Assembly: GCA_947179485.1 (NCBI GenBank)
Contig: OX359245.1
Location: 32,599,067 to 32,663,066, forward strand
DNA length: 64,000 bases
Reading direction: 5' to 3'
From: Allacma fusca
Lineage: Eukaryota; Arthropoda; Collembola; Symphypleona; Sminthuridae
Part shown: one piece after another, positions 36,610-47,005 of the stretch
How the letters are laid out: every line of letters begins with the position of its first letter
Position numbering within the stretch: the first letter of the stretch is position 1
Program-made: the position numbers and the translations under genes
Notes under the pieces: generated by a model
Told to the model about the DNA's origin: nothing
What the model saw: the letters and a program-made list of their open reading frames with translations, nothing else
Database searches by the model: none

Positions 36610-37172
36610 ATAGTTCTACTGTCAACGAGCAATCCAATTTGCTTCTGGGTTCAAGAAAGATTAGAAATTTTTGAGCTTGATTCAAATGAGATTCGGCTAT
36701 CTTCGTGATATTAGACGAAAACCAAGATGATTTGGGAAGAAGTTTTTGACAGATTATTGCGCTTTGAAGTGCTAAACTAGTTAAATGGGAATTTCTACAC
36801 GCATGATCCAGTTTCTCATTGGTTTGCCTTAGTTCTTCTTTGGTTTGTTTAAGTTCTTCTTTCGTCTGATAGAGTTCTTCTTTCGTCTGATTTAGTTCCA
36901 TTTCTGTTTGATTTAGTTTTCTGATTGTGCGATTTTGTTCGTCTTTCATTAAACTTGCAATGAGTTCCTTGGTAGCACGACTTTGTTTTTCCATTGTTTC
37001 AATAAGTAGTTTGTTTGATATTTCCATACTACTCTTAACATTTGATATCTGTTCTGCTGACTGACGTCTTAATTCAAGGATTTTAAGATCAAAGTTATGC
37101 TTCATGCTTTCTCTTTCGTACTCCGCAATAAACGCTGCTGCCTCCGCCTTTTCAAACTTGATTTGTTCATCT
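36610..37172 (-). CDS. Coiled-coil protein, single visible exon
   Basis: An open exon of about 187 codons on the minus strand, from an AG acceptor at 37173-37175 to a GTAAGT donor after 36610. It begins DEQIKFEKAEAAAFIAEYER and contains heptad-like repeats with a striking 7-residue period, NQTKEEL-YQTKEEL-KQTKEEL-RQTNEKL (about 36835-36900), predicting a long coiled coil. A stop codon just upstream in frame supports the exon boundary. The C-terminal part (SALQ..., LPKSSWFSSNITKIAESHL, LEPRSKLDCSLTVEL) is not recognised. Exons on either side were not found. It may be part of a gene or a lone retained exon; the function is unknown. Confidence 0.5.
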
Positions 37173-37914
37173 CTGGTTAATTAGGTAACAGAGGTAGTAA
37201 CCATTAATGAAAATCTCTCATATTTATTCTTCATCTACTGTCTAGGGATTCGGAAATGACAGCTAGCTACTTAAATCTTAATTTTGTACACACAGCTTTC
37301 TAACCTTTAACCTGCATTGCTCATGCGTTTACGTTCAAAATAAAATTATGCATGACCTCGATGGTTGCCTTACTCATTACACACATCCAATCCATGCTTA
37401 GCAAGTAAACATTGTTGTTATTCAATCTGTAGTAACAAGAATATATCAATCAGAGGCCAGTTAGGGGTGCGTAACACACATACTTAATTGACCTGCTGTT
37501 TCGTCCAAATAAATCCATAGTACGTTTATTGCAAATCATTTTATTACGGTTTATTTGTGTCTTGCTAGGTCAGTAACTACGGTCTCCAAAATCAAAACGC
37601 ACGAATATAAAAAAGTATTTGTACTGAAATACCAAACGTATTTCGCAAAGAGGTTAATGAAATCAATTTATAATCAGCATAGAGGTAAGAAATGTATCGC
37701 CAATGAAAGATCATAAAATTCCCTCGTTATCATGGTCAATTTAAATCATAAATGTAAATTTCCATAACAATTGTTTGGAAACCTCTAATACAGACTCTTG
37801 TACCACTAAATAGGAAATTCCATTTAATGCAAATCCGTTGGGTGTAGAAATATGTATGTTTTTAAAATCTCAAGTTTGTTGTACCTAGCAAACACAGTGC
37901 ATAACCTTTCTCCC
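37173..37914. other. Non-coding stretch, nothing recognised
   Basis: No frame, repeat or RNA motif supported. Confidence 0.4.
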
Positions 37915-39604
37915 AGGGAAAATGCAAGCAGCTATAGTTGAAATAAACGTCAAAAATGTCCATATTATTAACCTACATGTACCGCACAAAGGCACTGAGC
38001 ATTAAGATTGTGTAAAATTTTAAAATCGTATGTTACCAAACTAAGCAGCAATGATGAAATTATCATAAGTGGAGACTTTAACTATGTAGACTGAGATTCT
38101 AAATAGAATAAATTTTAAAGAGAGAAGAGCCAACCTTCAGAGAACCATGCAGCACATCTTCAGTTCAGCTAATTTAATTGACACCTATAGGCATATGTAT
38201 CCAAATGTTAACGTAATGAAAAATGTAGGAACGCACAAGCATAATCTTCTAGCCCGTCTTGACAGAATTTGAATAATGCAAGCCTTGTTAACAAAATCAG
38301 TTCAACACATACTCTTCCTTCCTTCAGTGACCATGTAATGTATGAGGTGACTATTAACTTAAATACCGGCAAACAAAATTCTATGTGGAGGCTGAACAGT
38401 AATCTACTTAAAAATGATATCTTTAACTATCAAGTTCTACAATAATTACTAAATGAGTTTATCAAAAGTGAAAGTAAATCTAAAGAGCAATATAAAATAC
38501 TAAAGCACAAAATTCGTGGAGCAGCTGTTAGTGTACCATATATAATTATTATCGAGCATAAAAATACAAAAAGACAACTGGAACATACATACCAAAACCA
38601 AGTGATGCATAACCCAAAATCAAGCTTTGCTGAGATGATCATGCAATTAGCTCCCCCAAGTGAAAATTCAGATGATCTTCGTAAAATTCCTGATATTAAA
38701 ACCTCCATTCGAATTGAAGATGCTCTATCAGATAAAACTGACAATATAAAAGTCCAATCTATCCACGATGTTTTTTACAAAAGTATAAAAAACTAAATAA
38801 CTCGTTATTAGACTATGACTTGTACCTACATGAACTTCCAAAACTATGCAAAGGTGAACAGGCACTCATAGATCAGCCACTTAATCAATTGGAAGTTCAC
38901 GACGCTATTTTATCCTTACAACACAACATATTGCCTGGGTCAGATGGCTTAACATCTGAATTTCATCAAACATTTCTTCCTCAAATGCAAATAATATTAC
39001 CCTGGCTATATGACATGTGCTACACAGTTGAAGAACTACCTCGGTCTCTTAGAACTGGCATAGTCACTTTAGTGCACAAAAAAGGAGACCCAACTGACCT
39101 TAAAAACTATCGTCTGATAACCCTGGCCAACAGTGACTATAAAGTGCTTGCAATTATTATTAAAAACAGAATTACGCCTGTGTTTAACAAAATAATAGGG
39201 CCATATCAGACGTGTAACGTTCTTAGACGGTCTATATTCGACAACTTACATTTCTTAAAGGATGCAACAAAGGAAATAAATGAAGGTGCAATAATATCTC
39301 TAGACCAGTAGAGTGCCTTTGTTAATAGAACATTTTTAAGTGCCACACAAAGTGCCGAGTATTTTTTCAATAAACGTGGATGGGCTGACAACACTTGGTA
39401 CATATTTTGGTGCACACAGCTATTGTGAAAGAAATTGGTCAGAGCTCAAAGACAAATTACAATTGAAGATTGCATTTTATAAGAGAAAATATAATTAAAT
39501 AATTAAATAATTATAATAATATAATTATATATGTCATTAGTTTATAAAATTGTAATACATTTATCTGCTAAATAAAACCTACTATTGACATCCCGAAAAA
39601 AAAC
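37915..39604 (+). mobile_element. Degraded L1/Tx1-like LINE fragment
   Basis: Plus strand. The 5' part holds remains of the apurinic-type endonuclease (EIIISGDFNYVD at about 38055-38090, then SFSDHVMYEV near 38325), broken by stops and frameshifts. From 38820 to 39311 an open frame carries the start of the reverse transcriptase: LPGSDGLTSEFHQTF, LVHKKGDPTDLKNYRLITL and ISLDQ, the last leading to SAFVNRTFL after an in-frame TAG. The DGLTSEF and NYRPI-like signature is typical of the L1/Tx1 group. The FADD/YADD box and everything after it is absent; an internal deletion joins to a short 3' end with AATAAA and an A8 tract at 39595-39602. No target duplication was found. Confidence 0.82.
39480..39535. 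repeat. AT-rich simple repeat (AATTAAAT)n
   Basis: A run of AATTAAATAATTAAATAATT-type sequence next to the 3' end of the LINE fragment. Confidence 0.7.
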
Positions 39605-40688
39605 AATGCAATATAATTCTATAACTTTAGTATTGTAAAATAATTGGGCAGCTTATTGAACTCATTTGTAGCAACCTAATATTTAAATCCGACGTTATTC
39701 ATAAATGAATCCTATTATTTTGGTTTTTACCATATTATGCAACAAACTAAATACTAAAAAACATATACTGGTTTGCATTCCGCTCATCAAATAAATATAA
39801 AAAATGTTGAAAAATAAACGACCAGCTTACGTTTCATTGCAACGACCATTATCGACTTTGCCAGCATCGTTCGTTCGAAGCTTCGTACAAAACATGGTTA
39901 AATCTCGGCTGTCAGTTTGTGTTGAACTGAAATGTTTATAAAAATTAATTTTTTTGCACGCATCAGTTACAATATTCAAAAATCACTCAAAATAATGAAG
40001 TGATTATAACTTAAATGATTAAGGTTGTATCAAATAAGCAAAACAATTGTATAAAGTCAAAATCAAATAATACTAAGAATTAGGAAAAACTGCTCATCAT
40101 ATAAGTACAAGATTTGTACTATGCTTAAAACAATTTCTGCCAGCTCTTACGTGTGTAAAATTTATTTTCGTAAGAGTTAATTATACCACATGGTGTTATT
40201 GAGATTATTAAATTAGTTTCACTTTTAATGTTTCTGCAATTTATAAGTTAATGTAATATTTTCCTTGTGACGCCCTGTTCATTTGAATAAACATTCCGAA
40301 TCTAAGTTGGTGATTCAATCTTGGTTCTCAGAATATGTTGTTTTTTACCAACAATCTGAACCTGGAAAATGGCCAAACGCAGTACATTTTTAACCTCTGC
40401 CCACTTGACCAACAATTGCACATGTAGGCAAGGGTTTGGGGCAATTTATATGAGCGGAGAAATATTGTAAAGCATTTTCAACTGAAATACATTACCTATA
40501 CAGCTATTGTCAATACCGAAATTTTCAGAAATTGGATAATTATTTCTTACATAAAGACATTTTAACTATATTTTTCCTTTTCCTTATACGGCAGTTAGAG
40601 ACCAAACGAAATACAAACTTTGCAAACAAATTTAAAATGGTTAAAATAGTGTAAACATACAAAAGAACGTGGGACACGGCGAATAACG
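39605..40688. other. Intergenic, 3' flank of the BTB-BACK gene
   Basis: No further exon or repeat recognised. A 66-codon minus-strand frame (40540-40740) overlaps the last exon in another frame and is a shadow. Confidence 0.45.
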
Positions 40689-41895
40689 CTAAGTTGTATC
40701 CGAAAGCAAAACAAACCTGCAGCACCAAGACTTGAGCCAATTGCTTTGTTCAGGCATTAATATTTCGAGAGGCAAGACATAATGATTCACTTCCGATTTA
40801 GTCATGTTGGGGAACCGAACAGCTGGCATCAGAGAGGACAAGGTAGTTCGCATATTTTCAGTTGTGATTTGCAGCGCTTGTTCCTTTAAACTGTGTACTC
40901 CCCATCTAGCATAAAATTACACGGATTTACATCTATATCTATAATACAAGCACACTATTGCTGAACAACTGTGTTTAAATTCTAAAAATTCTTTAATACT
41001 TTAACACAGCTTTGTAGACGTCCAATTCACAATTTACAGCAAGGTTATCAGCTATCAAAATTTCCAAAAGATCTTTGGATAACATTTTTAGGAATTTGTT
41101 CCCACGAAGAATTTTATCTGCATTTCTAGAACCAAGCATTTGATTTTATTATATCAACAACTGTTTGAATTGAAAGGTGTTGTTAATAAATTATTATGCA
41201 CTAATTACTTTAAAATGTATAACTGGGCTGATTCTGCCAGCAACATCTTTGTATCCAAAATTGTGAACAAACTCCAGGCACGACAAACAACGTCATCATT
41301 AAACATTTCGTTCCCTGTTTTAATTAGTTCGGTCATTTTATCCAAAAGTTCGTCGCTAAGCCCTTTGAGTTGGTACCGATTTGCAGCTTCAATTTGAGAA
41401 CACGTAGCCTCCAGTGTCACGAATTTCCACGTGAAGTTTCCAAAAAGGTACTGAAATTTATATGAGAACTTAAATAACACACAATCTATTTATAATATCA
41501 CAGAATTTAATATAAAAAATTACTTGAACAATGCATTCAAACTGTTCCGAAGCGACGTCGACGATTTTCCAAACAGGGTCTTTACATAACGTCTCTGCCA
41601 GAATATTACAGAACGGTTCTGATGACAACATCAGCAGGGATTTGTTAAGAACAAATTTACGCGACTGTTCGGCTTTTCCAACAATAAATACCGCGTTTAT
41701 AGGATCATTCTTGTCTCGATTGGAAGCCGCAACCATTGCACGGACCCTGGAAATTCGCTCCACTGCCCAGGGTTCTCTAGCCGTTCCCGAAGTTTGGAGA
41801 CTCGTGATCTTTGTGTTAGTTTCAATTGCAAATGCGTCTCCCGTTGTTTTTTCACTCGCGTTCTTCTCGCTAATTTGACCTTCAGTACACTCCAT
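40689..41895 (-). CDS. BTB-BACK domain protein (BTBD-like), four exons, intact
   Basis: Exons on the minus strand are 41524-41895, 41209-41450, 41000-41125 and 40689-40905, with GT-AG junctions and phases 0, 2 and 2. They sum to 957 bases, giving 318 residues. After a polar N terminus of about 60 residues comes a BTB/POZ domain (NAVFIVGK at about 67-74, KFVLNKSLLMLSS, IVDVASEQFECIVQYLF). A BACK domain follows (CSQIEAANRYQLKGLSDELL, FLKMLSKDLLEILIADNL, ELDVYKAVLKWGV, and TTENMRTTL...RFPNMT). This is the arrangement of BTBD1/2/3/6-type proteins, which in animals act as substrate adaptors of Cullin-3 ubiquitin ligases, but no C-terminal PHR domain is visible before the stop. The start at 41895 was chosen because the residues before it look like 5' UTR; an in-frame ATG at 41943 is possible. 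Broken relatives lie at 57.8-58.8 kb and 16.6-17.3 kb. Confidence 0.88.
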
Positions 41896-41943
41896 CGTAA
41901 TTGAGTATGGAAATAATTTTGGATGGTTATTGAAACAAAACAA

Positions 41944-43100
41944 AATTTATTCAACAAGCAAATCAATGTACATACAAGAATTACTTCTTTTTTGAATGAA
42001 GAAACAAAATCACACAAAATCTGACGCAATTAAATGTCATACACTCAACATCTCTTGTAACCCGAGGAGTTTCGTGATCATACTGAATTGTAAGTACAGT
42101 TGATAAGATAAGCAAAATTAATGAATTTTCGTGTCAAATACCAGTAAGCAAAATATGTAACTAATGACAAATCTCCTAGGTGATATAAAGGTGTGTATAC
42201 TGTATGCACTGTGTGTAAGTAGACACTGGCTTTTCCCAGAGATAAAAGATAATGACGCTCTCATTCACTGGAGCTGAGTCTACACCCTTCTGTGATTAGT
42301 ATTTAATAGCATTGCGCAAATACGTTCATGATTATCATTTAAAACCCTACAGTTAGGGACGCAGTGTACTCTAACTATAACGTTGTTCAACAAAATTGTT
42401 AAGCTGTTGATGCTGAACCATTGGTAATCCCTCATCAGGACGAAAAATATCACGACGGTAACTCTGTGGGACACAAGTGAAAAACAGAAGCGATGATTTG
42501 GTATTATATTATGATGCCATGTAACTCAAATTATTTTTTAAAATTTTGATTTGAGAGCATTTTGAAAGTTAAATTACTACGGTAATTTACAGATGATTTT
42601 AACGTTTTAACATTGTACCTGAACTAGTAATAGCAACAATTATCTACCTCATATAATGCAATAGTTCAAAACTGTATCATCAAGTTTAGTAAAAAGTGCC
42701 GTTTCACAATTCACTTCATTATTTCAAAATTGAAGGTAAAACTTGAAGGTTTGATTTTGAGACATAATAAATGAGTCCTTCAGGTACGCATCCGTAAGTG
42801 CTGTTTAAACCAACATAAAGTCGTGAATTTCTACTTTGAAATCATTTAGTACATTTGAGAAAAATCTGACATCAATGATTGCAGTTTTTGTCCCGAAAGT
42901 CTAAAAGTGTAGTTGTATGTCTGACAACCACATTTTGTGAATTTCGGCGTAAACACTTATGCAACCCTCACCCTCAGTAAACTAAGCGAAATATTGTAAT
43001 AGTTTATCATTTTACATCAAAATTTCCGCGTTGCTTGGAAAACAAATGACCTTACTTTGTTATTTACTTATAAACAAATAAATACTGATCCATATATTCC
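41944..43100. other. Intergenic, 5' flank of the BTB-BACK gene
   Basis: No supported frame or repeat. The promoter of the BTB-BACK gene should lie at the left of this stretch, but no clear element can be called. Confidence 0.4.
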
Positions 43101-43129
43101 CATATAACAAGAAACCCCGCAGCAGGATG

Positions 43130-43510
43130 CTTCCATCAGACTTTTCAAGACCTGTACATAGTGTACAAAATTACATGATGTCAGAGTGCAGTTACATACA
43201 TACTAAATTTTGAAACCAAAATGTATGAAAATGCAGTTTACACTGAACTATTCGGCAGACATATTCTTCTAATGGGAAAACCGAGCACGAAAATTGAATT
43301 GATACTGCAGCACTTCCTTCATTTAAAGGTGGCCTTGAATTTTCAGTAAGAATCTGATGGCACACTATACTGAACATCTTTGTAACTAAGATTTTGGTTC
43401 TCAAACCTATTAGCTTTAGCTCTCGTCAACTGCATCCGTTTTGAGAATATTTACATTTGGCAATAACTTTCCTTCCAGATTTACATTTAATCGTTCCTCC
43501 TTAGTTATTT
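43130..43510. repeat. Duplicated segment, copy at 57.1-57.56 kb
   Basis: About 380 bp align with 57110-57560: both contain TTTTGAGAATATTTACAT, ATTTTGGTTYYCA and GCAGCACTTC. On the minus strand both could encode a short Cys-rich exon, and the 57-kb copy has a GTAAGT donor after DECVCIIF. It lies 3' of the BTB pseudogene at 57.8 kb, so it may be a downstream exon of the BTB family. Coding status is open. Confidence 0.5.
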
Positions 43511-43552
43511 AAAATGTAACTGTCAGCTTCCAACTGATCGATTTGAATAGTA

Positions 43553-44229
43553 CAGGAAAAACTCGAAATAACGGATTCCCAGGGGACCGGTAAAATTTGT
43601 CCGCTATAAAAAATTTGTTGTATGCAAATAACTGATAAAATCCGTTATATATTTTCCGAAATGACAAGCAAGGCTGATTAGGAGTATTAACTTAATTTCG
43701 TGGAAATGCAACATGGAAACAATTTCGCCCAAATATCATTCACACTAGATGATGATAGATCTAGACGATCCAGATCTTTGCATACTTGAGTTTGAGAGTT
43801 CCCACTTTGAATTTCAAAAATGAAATTTCAAGACATAAATCGAAACTAATTAGATGAAACGCAGGTGTTCAAGAGTTCTTATTCATTCATCCAAAATGTA
43901 TGTGCAATGATGCTGTCCCAGCATGACCATTCTTGCTACATACATATTAGTAATAAACGTTTGAATTGCCTTTGCAAACGATAACATGGGAAAGGGAACC
44001 AATAGACTATTTTGTAATAAATTTCCGCTTAAAATCCATTATGTGTATACAAAATGTTTCCGAAAGACTTAAAATGTCGTCCGTTATAACTAATTTTCCG
44101 GCATACACATTTCCGTTGTATGGAACATTTTTAGCACTGGTTATATGGGAGCCTCGCCGGGACAAATAAATCTGTCCCGTGTAACTAAATATCCGTTGTA
44201 GAGCCCTTCGTTATATCGAGGTTTTCCTG
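43553..44229. mobile_element. Pogo/mariner-like non-autonomous element
   Basis: Inverted ends CAGGAAAAACTCGAAATAACG and CGTTATATCGAGGTTTTCCTG, flanked by TA on both sides (43551-43552, 44230-44231). Words such as TCCGTTATAT and TCCGCTATAA recur inside. No transposase frame. Confidence 0.9.
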
Positions 44230-44842
44230 TATTGCCTGCAGCTGTCAAAAGGTCTATACGTTTTTCCTGTTTTTGATAACTTACGCGTTAATGTTGACCC
44301 AGGTCAACGAAAAAAATTTTGAACACACTGAAATTTTTTTCTTCTTACATTCATGAACCGGGTATCACTGTCCGCAATGCACGTGAGCCAAGACTTTATT
44401 CCCGTTCCCGTTATTTCTCTTATTTCTGACTAACAGAATTGATCATAATTTCGTTACCCATTGATTAGAAAAAAATTCCATCGGACCTGGAATTAAATTC
44501 TGTACAGAAAAATTTCTTCTACAATTTTAAGTGTTTTTAAGGCAAAGTTTTAAGGACCGGCATCGATTTCCAAATATGATTTACCTTTTACAAATTATAT
44601 ATATTTTACAAAACTTATCCTACTCAATCCGTACTGATCGGAATAATTCGATTTTTGTTATTGGCTGCTCCGTTGGGCGCTATGGGTTTCGGCATGAAAA
44701 ATCATCTCATTCCCAGAAACAAACAATGAGCTATTTCGAGCCGCAGATGAAGTAGAGAAAATAATAATTTTATTTTCTACATCAATCTTCAGTCTGCAAC
44801 TGACCATTCACACAGTCAGTAGCGAGTTATCTTTCGCTGTTT

Positions 44843-44893
44843 GCCCTGCACTGACGAGTCCCAACTAGGACGAAACACCGGTGTTTGCAGTTA
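44843..44893 (+). ncRNA. Hammerhead ribozyme motif
   Basis: All conserved core parts are present in order. Stem I strand CTGCA (44846-44850) is followed by CTGACGAG, stem II GTCC-loop CAACTA-GGAC, then CGAAAC. A minimal palindromic stem III ACCGGT comes next, then GTT at the cleavage site, and TGCAG (44886-44890), which pairs with the stem I strand. The CTGACGAG, short stem II and tiny stem III layout is that of type I hammerheads found in animal retroelements (schistosome satellites, Penelope-like elements), where a weak stem III favours acting as a dimer. No Penelope-like coding remains are seen nearby. Orientation is plus strand. Confidence 0.85.
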
Positions 44894-45508
44894 ACAAGGT
44901 TCTGGTTTTGATCACTGTTTATGATCTCCAGATTTCAAACTTTTTGGAAACAGTTGTTTCTATAATTTTATCACATATTCAGTTTAATATTTAAATTATT
45001 ACCTTTTACAACTTTTGAATTTAACTAAATAACTGTTGAAAGTTGTCATTTATTTTTAGTGCAAAAACCGTTTCAAGGAAATTTTATGAAAAGGGAAGGT
45101 AGATTTTCAATTTCCCCCGACACATTCTATGGACAAAAAAACGAAATAGAAGAGAAAGTAGATTTGGACGTGTCTTGGCCACAGATTGATCAATATTAAG
45201 TCACGATCACGTTACTTAGTGAAGTAAGGTGACACATTTTGACATTCGTTCATTATAGTTGTTCCAAGGCTCAAATACCAGCCAGTTTTGGTCAAAATCA
45301 GATTCTTCAAATCAGTTTGGTCAACATTGATCACATGGTTTCTTGGACCTAGGTAGGCACATATACTTTTGACATCCCACGCGTTTTTCTGATTTGAAAA
45401 CCAGCTATGCTTTTTAAAATGCGAAGCAGTTCAATTGTATACACCGATAATAGTTTATGAGTACGTATTTTTTTTATTATTATTATTATTATTACTACAG
45501 ATCATGCT
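44894..45508. other. Non-coding stretch with (TTA)n microsatellite
   Basis: Nothing coding. A TTATTATTATT run lies at 45472-45495 just before the hAT-like copy 2. Confidence 0.6.
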
Positions 45509-46385
45509 TGCAGTCGTTCAGTTCATAAAGTGGTGAACTGAACTGAACTAGCTCTTATTCTTATTGTTTTTGAATGAACTTGAACGAACTAGCTAAATGC
45601 AAACTTTTGATTGAATGAACTTGAATTGAACTCAGAAAAACTTATTTGGAACGTGAACGAACGTTCATCATACGTTCAAGTAACAAAAACTGAACTGAAT
45701 TGAACTTAGGAGTCAGGGTTTGAATATAAGCTTGTACAAACGTGAACACAAAACGAATATTATATATATATAAAGTGCATGAGCATAAATTGTATTGTTG
45801 TAGTCTTAAAAGCTAGCCCCCTGGTTTTTGATTATCCATGTCAATGACATTAAATTACAAATCAAACAAATTGAGTACAAGCAAACCGATTTTTACATAC
45901 TATAACGAGTTGTATGTAATAAAAAGATCAATAATTGTATGCATAGTTATATGATTTATTACTTTGGAAGCGCTTGGTTTTTCTATCCTGATTGTTTATC
46001 AGAAAGTTCAAAGTCAATACTGCTTTCAAAGCACCGGAGTTTTGAAAGCAGTTATTTAACCAGTCACTTAGAGAAAAATCTTGATTCATCGAAAGTTCAA
46101 AGTCAGTTATAAAAATAAAACTAAATGTCACTAAAATATATCATAAGTGACACTCTAATGACAGATAAAGTGAACTGAACGACCGAAAAGTATATAATGA
46201 ATTGAATTGAACATTGAAAAAATACTGCAAGGATGAACTGAACTGAACGTAACGACTGGAAAGTACGCAGTGAATTGAACTGAACTACGACGGGATTTGG
46301 ACAAGGGGAACTGAACTTAACTGAACGGCACGAAATATTTTGGGATGTGAATGGAACTGAATTTGAACTTTGGACCAAAACTGCA
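45509..46385. mobile_element. hAT-like element, copy 2, uninterrupted
   Basis: It starts TGCAGTCGTTCAGTTCATAA and ends GGACCAAAACTGCA. It is inverted relative to copy 1 (22012-23852) and lacks the nested hAT, so it shows the empty site. Flanking 8-mers ATCATGCT and AGTATGCT agree at 6 of 8 positions. It abuts the left edge of RepA copy 4. Confidence 0.85.
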
Positions 46386-47005
46386 AGTATGCTACAGATT
46401 GTGTCAACAATACAGGAGATTTGGCGATTAAGTGAGGAAACGAATAGTTTTTATCATTGTTATTTTCTTGGGATGCCTGGTGGGGGGAATCTTTTCAGGA
46501 AATGTGTAGAAGCGACTACATATTTTCTTAAACTGCTTCCTATTTGTTGGGTGCAGAGCATGCAGGAGTTTACTGGAGTAAAATGTGGTCTTGTAGTAAT
46601 AAAGTACTTATCGTATGTACTATTTTAACTGACATTACGTAAACCACTCACACTGTAGCTGTTAAAGTTTCCCGATACAATGGAACTGACAAGGAAACTA
46701 TTTCACCTGTTTACCCGGGAATAACATCCAGCAAATCATATGCTACTTCAGAGAAGAGAACGTGTTATGGGTTTGAGCTGGTCAAGTGCCAATTGAAATT
46801 GAAAGTCAAATGTCACTTTAACTTTAAATTTGTCAAATGCTACTTAACTTTTGTCTTGTCAACTAAAATTTGGTCTCAATTTAATTAATTATTCAGAATG
46901 AAATTCAGATTCAGATTCAGATTTATTTTAATACGGATTCTTTTCGGGCGGCGCCCATATCATCCAAACACAGCATAGTATTACTAATGAGAAAGAACAA
47001 TTAGC

